Shown here piece by piece: positions 1 through 5,171 of a stretch of DNA of 5,355 bases. The notes beneath the pieces were generated by a model. It saw only the letters and a list, made by a program, of their open reading frames with translations, searched no databases and was not told the DNA's origin. This stretch comes from Thermoflexales bacterium. Its GTDB lineage: Bacteria > Chloroflexota > Anaerolineae > Fen-1058. Numbering within the stretch: the first letter of the stretch is position 1; each line of letters starts with the position of its first letter. Position numbers and translations under genes: made by a program. The stretch is taken from positions 1 to 5,355 of the forward strand of contig JAUQXD010001035.1 in NCBI GenBank assembly GCA_030834835.1. Direction: 5' to 3'.

Positions 1-24
1 GTTTCGCAGACCTGGGGCTGGTTG

Positions 25-53
25 TTGACACGCGCCCCCACCCCACGTATAAT
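25..53 (+). promoter_or_regulatory. Consensus sigma70-type promoter for the potassium-uptake genes
   Basis: The sequence shows a perfect -35 box TTGACA (25-30), a 17-nt spacer and a perfect -10 box TATAAT (48-53). The spacer is C-rich and has no extended -10 TG. Transcription should begin near position 60, giving a leader of about 48 nt before the ATG at 108. A match of 12 out of 12 with optimal spacing predicts high intrinsic strength for the housekeeping sigma factor. It is the only obvious promoter upstream of the transporter and could drive the two regulatory genes as well. Confidence 0.82.
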
Positions 54-68
54 CTGCCAACTGGTAGG

Positions 69-91
69 CCGCCCGGCGTCGGGCGGTTTTT
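69..91 (+). terminator. Terminator-like hairpin in the transporter leader
   Basis: CCGCCCG (69-75) pairs perfectly with CGGGCGG (80-86) around a GCGT loop, and five T follow (87-91). This is the classical layout of an intrinsic terminator. It begins about 9 nt after the predicted transcription start and ends just before the Shine-Dalgarno at 96-100. It could end read-through from an upstream gene outside the window, attenuate the promoter at 25-53, or simply stabilise the mRNA 5' end. The structure is seen directly; which role it plays is not known. Confidence 0.6.
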
Positions 92-95
92 GTGT

Positions 96-100
96 GAGGT
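96..100 (+). promoter_or_regulatory. Shine-Dalgarno that fixes the transporter start at ATG 108
   Basis: GAGGT at 96-100 lies 7 nt before ATG 108 and 10 nt before the adjacent ATG 111. The reading frame stays open upstream to a TTG at 90, but a start there would place this SD inside the coding sequence and the terminator-like T-run right at the start codon. The start is therefore placed at 108; 111 is the only serious alternative and would shorten the protein by one residue. Confidence 0.7.
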
Positions 101-107
101 CCCTATT

Positions 108-2048
108 ATGATGTCAGTTGACAAACGAAACGGCATTCTGCGCCGTACAGCCGGTTCCAAACCCAGGCGCACACTGCGTTCGGTCTTTATCGGCCGGCCG
201 CTGCAAACGGCCGATGCCGAACACCAGACGATCGGCAAAGCGGTGGGGTTGGCGGTGTTCGCCTCGGACGCTTTGTCGTCCACCGCCTATGCCACGCAGG
301 AAATCCTGGTCATTCTGGCGGCGGCCATCGGCATGGCGTCGTTTGGGTACATCTTTCCCATCTCGATCGCCATCGTCGTGCTGCTGTCGATTGTGACCGT
401 GTCGTATGAGCAAACGATTCACGCGTATCCCGGCGGCGGCGGCGCGTACATTGTGGCGCGCGATAACTTCGGTGAATTGCCCGCGCAGGTGGCGGGGGCG
501 GCGCTGCTGACGGATTACATTTTGACGGTGGCTGTGTCGGTCTCGGCGGGCGTGGCGCAGCTGTCTTCGGCCTTTCCGGCGTTGAGCGACTACCGCGCCA
601 TCATCGCCGTGGGTATGGTGGGCTTGATCATGCTCATCAACTTGCGCGGGGTCAAGGAATCGGGCACCATCTTTGCCATCCCGACGTATTTCTTTGTGTT
701 CACAATGTTCCTGACGGTGGGGGTGGGCCTGGTGCGCACACTGACCGGCAGCCTGGGCACGGTGATCGATCCCCCGCACTTCGAAGCGCCGGAAATCATC
801 CAGCCGATTACGCTGTTCCTGATTTTGCACGCTTTTTCCAGCGGTACGGCGGCCCTGACCGGGATTGAGGCCATCTCAAACGGGATTACGGCTTTCAAAG
901 AACCGCGCAGCCGCAACGCCGGCCTCACCCTGATCGTGATGGCCGTGATCCTGAGTTCGCTGTTTCTGGGCATCAGTTTCCTGGCCAGTCAGATTCAGGC
1001 GGCTCCATCTGAAGCAGAGACGGTGATCTCGCAGCTGGCGCGCACCGCCTACGACGGGCGCAACTTCCTGTATTATGCGGTGATTGCGGCCACGACGGTG
1101 ATCTTGATCATGGCGGCGAACACGGCTTTTGCGGACTTTCCACGCTTGAGCGCGCTGCAGGCTGGCGACGGCTTCCTGCCCCGGCAGATGTCCTATCGCG
1201 GCAGCCGGCTGGTGTATTCCCACGGCATCGAGGCGCTGGCCGTCATTGCGTCGATCTTGATCCTGGTATTTAATGCCAGCGTCACGGCCCTCATTCCCCT
1301 GTATGCCATTGGCGTGTTCCTGTCGTTCACGCTGTCGCAGGGCGGCATGGCCCGCCGCTGGTGGAAGATCGGGCATCTGACGCCGGGTCAGACCAAAGTC
1401 GAGCGCGGCTCGACGCTGCGGGCTGACCCGAAATGGCGCTCCAAGATGATCGTCAACGGCTTTGGCGCGGTCTGCACCGCGATCGTGATGATGGTCTTTG
1501 CCGTGACCAAGTTCCGCGACGGCGCGTGGCTGGTCTTGATCATCATCCCCGTGCTGGTGATGATTTTCTCGCGCATCCACGTGCACTATCGCACCGTGGC
1601 GCAGCACCTGTCGCTGGAGCACTTTGACGCGCCGCTGCGCATCACGCGCCATCGCGTCATCGTGCCGATCAGCAGCGTGCATCGCGGGGCGCTGGCGGCG
1701 CTGCGCTACGCCCGATCGCTTTCGGAAGACGTGACGGCCGTGCACGTGGCGATCGATCCGGCGGACGGCGAAAAGGCCCAGCAGAAATGGGTCACATGGG
1801 GTGACGGGACCCGCTTGGTCATTCTCGACTCGCCGTACCGCCTGCTGCTGGAGCCGCTGCTGGCCTATATCGAGGAGATCGATGCGCAGCGTCAGCCCAA
1901 CGAGGCGTTGACGGTGGTGGTGCCGCAATTCGTGCCGCGCCACGATATCGAGAACACGCTGCACATGCGCACGGCCAACATCCTGCGTGAAGCGCTGTTG
2001 CACCGGCCCGGGATCATCATCACCGATGTGCCGTATCAGATTGAGTGA
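108..2048 (+). CDS. kimA: KimA-type potassium importer (APC/KUP superfamily permease)
   Basis: This 646-residue inner-membrane protein probably imports K+ with protons. About 12 hydrophobic segments (roughly residues 40-490) precede a soluble C-terminal domain (about 514-646) that resembles the universal-stress-like cytoplasmic domain of Bacillus subtilis KimA (about 607 aa). Conserved motifs recalled from KimA are present: SDALSS with D54 and Y61, YPGGGGAY near 107-114, DYILTVAVS with D136, T140 and S144, ALTGIEAISN with T251 and E254, AANTAF near 336-341, and LIPLYAIGVF with Y399. Several of these correspond to K+-site residues of KimA. The N-terminus carries about 20 extra residues rich in Arg/Lys. 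In Bacillus, c-di-AMP controls KimA both through a riboswitch and by binding the C-terminal domain; here the leader is too short for that riboswitch. Two RCK-type regulatory genes follow. A generic APC amino-acid permease is the alternative, but the motif match favours K+ transport. Confidence 0.88.
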   Translation: MMSVDKRNGILRRTAGSKPRRTLRSVFIGRPLQTADAEHQTIGKAVGLAVFASDALSSTAYATQEILVILAAAIGMASFGYIFPISIAIVVLLSIVTVSYEQTIHAYPGGGGAYIVARDNFGELPAQVAGAALLTDYILTVAVSVSAGVAQLSSAFPALSDYRAIIAVGMVGLIMLINLRGVKESGTIFAIPTYFFVFTMFLTVGVGLVRTLTGSLGTVIDPPHFEAPEIIQPITLFLILHAFSSGTAALTGIEAISNGITAFKEPRSRNAGLTLIVMAVILSSLFLGISFLASQIQAAPSEAETVISQLARTAYDGRNFLYYAVIAATTVILIMAANTAFADFPRLSALQAGDGFLPRQMSYRGSRLVYSHGIEALAVIASILILVFNASVTALIPLYAIGVFLSFTLSQGGMARRWWKIGHLTPGQTKVERGSTLRADPKWRSKMIVNGFGAVCTAIVMMVFAVTKFRDGAWLVLIIIPVLVMIFSRIHVHYRTVAQHLSLEHFDAPLRITRHRVIVPISSVHRGALAALRYARSLSEDVTAVHVAIDPADGEKAQQKWVTWGDGTRLVILDSPYRLLLEPLLAYIEEIDAQRQPNEALTVVVPQFVPRHDIENTLHMRTANILREALLHRPGIIITDVPYQIE

Positions 2049-2049
2049 G

Positions 2050-2161
2050 GCGGGAAGCAAGAGGCAAGAAGCAGGATGCAAGAGGCAGGATGCGGGACGC
2101 AGGATGCAGTACGAATTACGCATTACGAATTATGCATTGTGAACTATGCACTGTGCATTAA
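2050..2161 (+). repeat. Degenerate heptanucleotide array, 16 in-phase units
   Basis: Starting 2 nt after the transporter stop, the spacer divides without a gap into 16 heptamers (112 bp). Every unit starts with G; position 2 is C in 13 units and A in 3; position 3 is A in 14; position 6 is A in 14. The left half is purine-rich (GCAAGAG, GCAGGAT, GCGGGAC) and the right half AT-richer (GAATTAC, GCATTAC, GCACTGT). The array ends 12 nt before the next ATG, leaving room only for its SD. It resembles the short tandemly repeated heptamers known from cyanobacteria. It has no convincing promoter and encodes nothing evident. Confidence 0.85.
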
Positions 2162-2173
2162 AAAGAGGTTGCC

Positions 2174-2833
2174 ATGAAGATCATCATTGTCGGGTGTGGG
2201 CGCGTGGGCGCGGAGCTGGCGCAGTCGATGTCACACGCCAATCACGACGTCACCATTGTGGACGTGAAGGCGTCGTCGTTCGATCGGTTGGGGGCGTCCT
2301 TCCGGGGCCGCACCGTGGTCGGCGTGTGTTTCGATCGGGACGTGTTGATCCGCGCCGGGATCGAATCGGCCGAGGCCTTTGCGGCGGTGACGTCCAGCGA
2401 CAACGCGAATGCGCTGGCGGCGCGCATCGCCCGCGATAAGTTTGCCGTGCCACGCGTGGTGGCGCGCATCTACGATCCGCAGCGCCGCGCCCTGTACGAC
2501 AAGCTGGGCCTGCAAACGATCTCGTCGGCCAACTGGGGCGCGACACAGATCGAGCGGCTGCTGACCGCGCGGGAATTTGAGCCAGTCTATTCGATCTGCG
2601 ACGGCGATGTGCAGATCGTGCAGGTGATGGTGGAAGAGGCGCTGAACGGCCGGCCGGCCAGCCTGCTGGCACAGCCCGACGAATCGGTGCTGATTTCCGT
2701 GACGCGCAACAGCCAGACCTTTATCCCGCGCGCGGACACGGTGCTGCAACTCGGCGACATCGCCATGCTGGGCATCCGGGCGAGCGCGGTGAAGCACCTC
2801 AAATCGATCGTAGCCATGAAGTGGGAGGCGTGA
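2174..2833 (+). CDS. trkA: TrkA/RCK-family K+ uptake regulatory protein (CeoB-like)
   Basis: This 219-residue cytosolic protein has a TrkA-N (RCK) Rossmann domain (about 1-125) followed by a TrkA-C-like domain (about 130-215). GCGRVG at residues 7-12 is the dinucleotide-binding glycine motif, and D30 at the end of the second strand is the usual ribose-binding acid. Such proteins sense NAD(H) or ATP/ADP and gate K+ transporters. The sequence runs close to my recollection of mycobacterial CeoB, for example FDRxVLxRAGIE, DNxNxxAARxxR and VVARIYD. Where many relatives have a GD-x-T/S motif after the third strand, this one has GVCFD (50-54). AGAGG at 2164-2168, 5 nt before the ATG, supports the start. 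The next gene begins 1 nt after the stop. The likely partner is the upstream KimA-like importer or an unlinked TrkH/KtrB; none is in the window. Confidence 0.88.
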   Translation: MKIIIVGCGRVGAELAQSMSHANHDVTIVDVKASSFDRLGASFRGRTVVGVCFDRDVLIRAGIESAEAFAAVTSSDNANALAARIARDKFAVPRVVARIYDPQRRALYDKLGLQTISSANWGATQIERLLTAREFEPVYSICDGDVQIVQVMVEEALNGRPASLLAQPDESVLISVTRNSQTFIPRADTVLQLGDIAMLGIRASAVKHLKSIVAMKWEA

Positions 2834-2834
2834 G

Positions 2835-3503
2835 ATGTTTGTCATTATCGTAGGCGGCGGCCAGGTCGGATCGCATCTTGCCACCCTGCTGCTGGCGGGC
2901 GGCCATAAAGTGCACGTGATTGACGAACGGCCCGATGTGCTGGCACGCATTCACCGGGAACTGCCCACTGAGAGCATTTTTGAAGGCGACGGCTCGAACG
3001 TGGAATTGCTGCGACTGGCCGGCATCGAGCACGCCGAAGTGGTGGCGGCGGTGACGGGCTTCGATGAAACCAATTTGATGGTGACGCACCTGGCGCGCTT
3101 TGAGTTTCGCGTGCCGCGCATCATCGGGCGGGTGAACAGCCCCAAGAATGCGTGGCTGTTTACGCCGGAGATGGGCGTGGACGTGGCGATCAATCAGGCC
3201 GATATGATGGCGCACCTGATTGCAGAAGAGATGTCGCTGGGCGACATGATGACGCTAATGAAGCTGCGCAAGGGGCAGTATTCGCTGGTGGAGGAGAATG
3301 TGCACCCGACGGCGGTGGCGGTGGGCAAGGCCATTCGCGATTTGAAGCTGCCGGCCGAGTGCGTGCTGGCGGCAGTGATTCGCAAGGGCGAGTTGATCAT
3401 CCCGCGCGGCGATCTGGTCTTGCAGGCGGCCGACGAGATTCTGGCGGTGGTGCATAGCAATGAGATTACGGCGCTGGCGCAGCTGCTGGCCCGAACGGAT
3501 TGA
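2835..3503 (+). CDS. trkA: TrkA/RCK-family K+ uptake regulatory protein (CeoC-like)
   Basis: This second RCK protein, 222 residues, has the same TrkA-N plus TrkA-C architecture: GGGQVG at 7-12, acidic D30 after the second strand, and the classical EGDGSN motif at 50-55 that its neighbour lacks. The phrases PRIIGRVN and WLFTPEMGVDVAIN resemble mycobacterial CeoC. The TrkA-C-like part (about 140-220) contains the usual LPAECVLAAVIRKGELIIPRG-type strands. The SD GGGAGG (2823-2828) lies inside the end of the preceding gene, 6 nt before this ATG, and the stop and start are separated by one base (TGA-G-ATG), so translational coupling and a stoichiometric pair are likely. The two proteins are diverged paralogues, not a recent duplication. 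The last codons and stop lie inside a tandem duplication, and a strong terminator follows 76 nt after the stop. Confidence 0.88.
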   Translation: MFVIIVGGGQVGSHLATLLLAGGHKVHVIDERPDVLARIHRELPTESIFEGDGSNVELLRLAGIEHAEVVAAVTGFDETNLMVTHLARFEFRVPRIIGRVNSPKNAWLFTPEMGVDVAINQADMMAHLIAEEMSLGDMMTLMKLRKGQYSLVEENVHPTAVAVGKAIRDLKLPAECVLAAVIRKGELIIPRGDLVLQAADEILAVVHSNEITALAQLLARTD

Positions 3504-3587
3504 GGCGTTCTTCAACGGATAAGCAGCGGATAAGCGGATAAGTGTCGTCAACGGATTGAGGCGTTCTTCAATGGATAAGCAGCGGAT
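3494..3587 (+). repeat. Tandem duplication, 38-bp copies with 56-bp period
   Basis: Positions 3494-3531 and 3550-3587 are 38-bp direct repeats that differ at one base (C 3516 versus T 3572). The first copy covers the final codons and the TGA of the upstream gene; the second carries the same stop-codon region downstream as non-coding DNA. The 18 bp between them add two more CGGATAAG-like words, so the (C/T)GGAT core occurs at 3496, 3516, 3527, 3535, 3552, 3572 and 3583. The end of the second copy forms the left arm of the terminator. This suggests slippage or unequal recombination among CGGAT repeats that pushed the terminator away from the stop codon. Confidence 0.85.
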
Positions 3588-3613
3588 GGGGTCAGACCTC
3601 ATCCGCTGTTTTT
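3580..3613 (+). terminator. Strong intrinsic terminator of the K+ uptake unit
   Basis: CAGCGGATGGGG (3580-3591) pairs with CCTCATCCGCTG (3597-3608) to give a 12-bp stem with one G-T wobble and a TCAGA loop. TTTTT (3609-3613) and then ATT follow. It is the first good terminator after the transporter and its two regulatory genes, and should end their transcript about 110 nt after the last stop codon. Confidence 0.85.
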
Positions 3614-3629
3614 ATTCCAGCCCGAACAC

Positions 3630-3651
3630 CCAGCGTAAGAATTGACGCTGG
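3630..3651. other. Short perfect hairpin in the convergent intergenic region
   Basis: CCAGCGT (3630-3636) and ACGCTGG (3645-3651) are perfect complements around an 8-nt AT-rich loop. No T-run follows on either side, so a terminator is unlikely. It lies between the terminator and the 17-bp inverted repeat, with no gene nearby to explain it. Confidence 0.45.
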
Positions 3652-3656
3652 CCGCG

Positions 3657-3757
3657 AAGACCTCGGAGGTTTTCATTGATAATCAGGCATCGGCTGACAG
3701 TCGTTCGCGTAAGCCGGCCAGCAATGCCCACCGGGCCGTTAAAACCTCCGAGGTCTT
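3657..3757. repeat. Perfect 17-bp inverted repeat bounding a 101-bp element
   Basis: AAGACCTCGGAGGTTTT (3657-3673) is repeated as its exact reverse complement at 3741-3757, with 67 bp between. Each arm is itself nearly palindromic (ACCTC-G-GAGGT) and ends in TTTT on its inward side. Two readings fit: terminal inverted repeats of a small non-autonomous mobile element, or two terminator-like hairpins facing each other between convergent genes. I see no target-site duplication at the outer edges. The interior shows no ORF of note. Confidence 0.8.
3741..3757 (-). terminator. Possible weak terminator of the methyltransferase gene
   Basis: Read on the - strand this is AAGACCTCGGAGGTTTT followed by AA, beginning 39 nt after the methyltransferase stop. 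A stem of about 7 bp with one wobble and a CGG loop can form, but part of the T-run lies within the stem. It is the only terminator-like structure seen downstream of that gene. The same motif faces the other way at 3657-3673. Confidence 0.4.
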
Positions 3758-3796
3758 GTCGCCTGCGAAGTTCTCCCACTCTGTTGGATCATGACG

Positions 3797-4306
3797 TTAG
3801 GGTGAGCGTTGTTTACGACCAAGCCACCGATGTACGGTCGCGGCGTACAGAGCGTATTCGTCGCCGAACCGGGCGGCGAGATACCGCTCTTCCGGCGCGA
3901 TGAGCACGTAGTGACAGGCGACGAGGGCCGGCAGGAGAAGCACTAACACCCAGGGGAGATTGACCGCCAGGGCGATCCCCGCCAGAACGCCAACGCCGCC
4001 CAGGTAGAGGGGGTTCCTTGAGACAGAGAAAACACCGGTAGTGACGATCTTGCTGGTAGCCAGCCCTGGATCGGTCGGCTGACCATGCTGCGCGAACTCT
4101 TGACGCGCACGGACGACAAGTACCGCGCCCGCGATGATGAGGGCCGCGCCGCCAGGGATGAGGGCCGACGTAAGGAACCCGCGGGGAAACGCGAGAGGCA
4201 CAGCCAGTTGCAGGACGATGGCCGCCAGGCAAGGAATGCCAAAGACCACCTCGAAGATTTGCCACCCCCGCTGGTGCGCGACATCGGTCGACATTCGGGT
4301 TGCCAT
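3797..4306 (-). CDS. Isoprenylcysteine carboxyl methyltransferase/PEMT-like membrane methyltransferase
   Basis: This 169-residue integral membrane protein is of the ICMT/phospholipid methyltransferase type, predicted to transfer a methyl group from S-adenosylmethionine. The bacterial substrate is generally unknown and cannot be read from the sequence. Hydrophobic segments lie near residues 17-40, 45-66 and 100-137, the last probably a helical hairpin. The family signature is present: TGVFSVSRNPLYLGG (90-104), then E139-E140 and the C-terminal RFGDEYALY (146-154) before V158 and R160, the region that forms the cofactor pocket in this family. The ATG at 4306 is preceded on its own strand by AGGTG a few bases upstream; an internal ATG at 4294 is less well spaced. 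The gene converges with the K+ unit and lies 221 nt downstream of the hydrolase gene on the same strand, so co-transcription with it is possible but unproven. Full length for the small bacterial members. Confidence 0.82.
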   Translation of the reverse strand: MATRMSTDVAHQRGWQIFEVVFGIPCLAAIVLQLAVPLAFPRGFLTSALIPGGAALIIAGAVLVVRARQEFAQHGQPTDPGLATSKIVTTGVFSVSRNPLYLGGVGVLAGIALAVNLPWVLVLLLPALVACHYVLIAPEERYLAARFGDEYALYAATVHRWLGRKQRSP

Positions 4307-4374
4307 CCTTCACCTGCCAATTTCTGTTCGGAGCTAAGCCGCCTGATGCTCCCGGCGTGCGTCCGATTTGATCC

Positions 4375-4434
4375 CGCGAAGCGGACACGCTTCGCGAAGC
4401 GGTCCGTTGTCGGCCCACTGCATGACGCGAAGCG
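4375..4434. repeat. CGCGAAGCG palindrome cluster
   Basis: The 9-mer CGCGAAGCG occurs at 4375-4383, 4393-4401 and 4426-4434, and its complement at 4388-4396. This allows a perfect 9-bp hairpin (4375-4383 with 4388-4396, loop GACA). It also allows an overlapping alternative: CGGAC (4382-4386) with GTCCG (4402-4406) enclosing the 14-bp palindrome CGCTTCGCGAAGCG (4388-4401), with one bulged A at 4387. An outer pair GCGTCC (4359-4364) / GGACGC (4448-4453) brackets the cluster. It lies upstream of the methyltransferase gene and downstream of the hydrolase gene, without a T-run, so it looks like a palindromic repeat element more than a terminator. Confidence 0.7.
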
Positions 4435-4527
4435 CCTGGCCTTTGAGGGACGCCCTGTTAGGCCCGCTTGCTTGCATGGACCAAAAGCCTTTGCCTTTGT
4501 GGTGTTCGCGTCTGGTTTAGCAGCCGT

Positions 4528-5025
4528 TTATCCCAGAACCTTTTTCAAGGCTCCATAAGAAATGATGTCACTGATGCTTTCGACGAATTGAATGTTTTCT
4601 GGAATGCCACTGGCCAGCGCGTTGTGCAGGAGAATAGGCGCCAGGTCCAAGTCTTGTGCGCCGCGATAGGTAGACAGGACACAATCCTCGGCGCAAAAGC
4701 CGGTGATGATGACGGTGTCCACCTCGCGTTTTCGCAACTCGTCCGCCAGCGGAGTCTTATTGAACGCGTTCCCGTAGGTCTTGCAGATATGTACGTCGGA
4801 GTCGAGAATGGTCAGTTGCTCCGGTAATTCAAACGCCGCTTCACCGGGTACAATGTTGTCCTCTTGATCCATGTGCTGAACACAAATGACCGGCAGGTGT
4901 TTGGCCCTGAACAGGGCGATGGCCGCGTTGATGTACTCGATAGCGTGCTCCAGTGACTGGGTTGTCGTCGCATCGTTTTCAAAGAACGCTTTTTGGATAT
5001 CCACCACTAACAAACCTGGCTTCAC
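4528..5025 (-). CDS. Cysteine hydrolase of the isochorismatase family
   Basis: This 165-residue cytosolic alpha/beta hydrolase of the isochorismatase/nicotinamidase superfamily acts through an Asp-Lys-Cys triad: D9 in LLVVDIQ, K82 in KTYGNAF, and C115 in TGFCAEDCV (108-116), whose position matches the catalytic cysteine. C111, four residues earlier, is an additional cysteine. The acid-and-histidine metal site of true nicotinamidases is not evident: H51 is followed by no histidine until H79, so nicotinamidase activity is doubtful. The substrate is unknown; the family also contains isochorismatases, ureido- and carbamoyl-amide hydrolases and many orphans. The start is GTG at 5025, supported by AAGGAG (5032-5037) 6 nt upstream on this strand. 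The protein is at the short end for the family but complete to its C-terminus. The gene is visibly less GC-rich than the K+ genes, hinting at separate ancestry. Confidence 0.88.
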   Translation of the reverse strand: MKPGLLVVDIQKAFFENDATTTQSLEHAIEYINAAIALFRAKHLPVICVQHMDQEDNIVPGEAAFELPEQLTILDSDVHICKTYGNAFNKTPLADELRKREVDTVIITGFCAEDCVLSTYRGAQDLDLAPILLHNALASGIPENIQFVESISDIISYGALKKVLG

Positions 5026-5058
5026 GTGTGACTCCTTATGCTGGATGGAGTTGACTGC

Positions 5059-5087
5059 ATTATCGCGGCTCGCAGTCTAATCCGCAA
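5059..5087 (-). promoter_or_regulatory. Candidate promoter of the cysteine hydrolase gene
   Basis: On the - strand TTGCGG (complement of 5082-5087) is followed after exactly 17 nt by GATAAT (complement of 5059-5064). The -10 matches the consensus at five of six positions, the -35 at three. Transcription would start near 5052, about 27 nt before the GTG. The spacing is ideal but the -35 is weak. A TACAAT at 5099-5104 (read on - strand) is an alternative -10 with no -35 partner. Confidence 0.45.
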
Positions 5088-5125
5088 AATGCCGGACTCA
5101 TTGTAGCATCAGTCAGTCATCGGCT

Positions 5126-5160
5126 GCCAGGCGGGCCGCCCTTACAGCGATCCGCCTGGC
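5126..5160. other. 9-bp perfect hairpin after the right-edge gene
   Basis: GCCAGGCGG (5126-5134) and CCGCCTGGC (5152-5160) are perfect complements separated by 17 nt; a competing fold uses the inner GGCGGGCCGCC (5130-5140). It starts 11 nt after the stop of the partial - strand gene, where a terminator would be expected, but no T-run follows on that strand. It may mark that transcript's 3' end without being a canonical intrinsic terminator. Confidence 0.5.
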
Positions 5161-5171
5161 AACGAACTGAC

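Noticed and set aside
90..107. Upstream TTG start that would lengthen the transporter by six residues
   Set aside because: It would place the only SD (96-100) inside the gene and start translation in the T-run of the hairpin; ATG 108 has an SD 7 nt upstream.
1..107. c-di-AMP (ydaO-type) riboswitch upstream of the KimA-like gene
   Set aside because: It would be expected by analogy with Bacillus, but the leader from the predicted start is about 48 nt and holds a single hairpin, far too short for that aptamer. A longer leader starting before the window would have to span the consensus promoter and the terminator-like hairpin.
876..2123. Long open frame antisense to the transporter
   Set aside because: Its translation is rich in Arg, His, Gln and Asp without any domain, it runs into the heptamer array, and the sense strand encodes a well-conserved membrane protein. 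It is a by-product of GC-rich codons, as are the similar frames at 114-830 and 2231-2950 on the - strand.
2050..2161. CRISPR array
   Set aside because: Units are 7 nt without distinct spacers, and there are no cas genes; this is a tandem heptamer repeat.
4457..4463. GTTAGGC resembling the R' core of an integron attC site, with the palindromes inward of it
   Set aside because: No opposing RYYYAAC core occurs within a plausible distance. The nearest candidate, around 4331-4340, reads AGCTAAG and does not pair with GTTAGGC, and no integrase or second cassette junction is visible.
4085..4558. Open frame of 157 codons on the + strand overlapping the methyltransferase and the end of the hydrolase
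   Set aside because: The translation is charged and low in hydrophobic structure, crosses the palindrome cluster, and overlaps two recognisable genes on the other strand.
5126..5160. Canonical intrinsic terminator for the right-edge gene
   Set aside because: The stem is perfect, but no T-run follows on the - strand, so it is recorded only as a hairpin.
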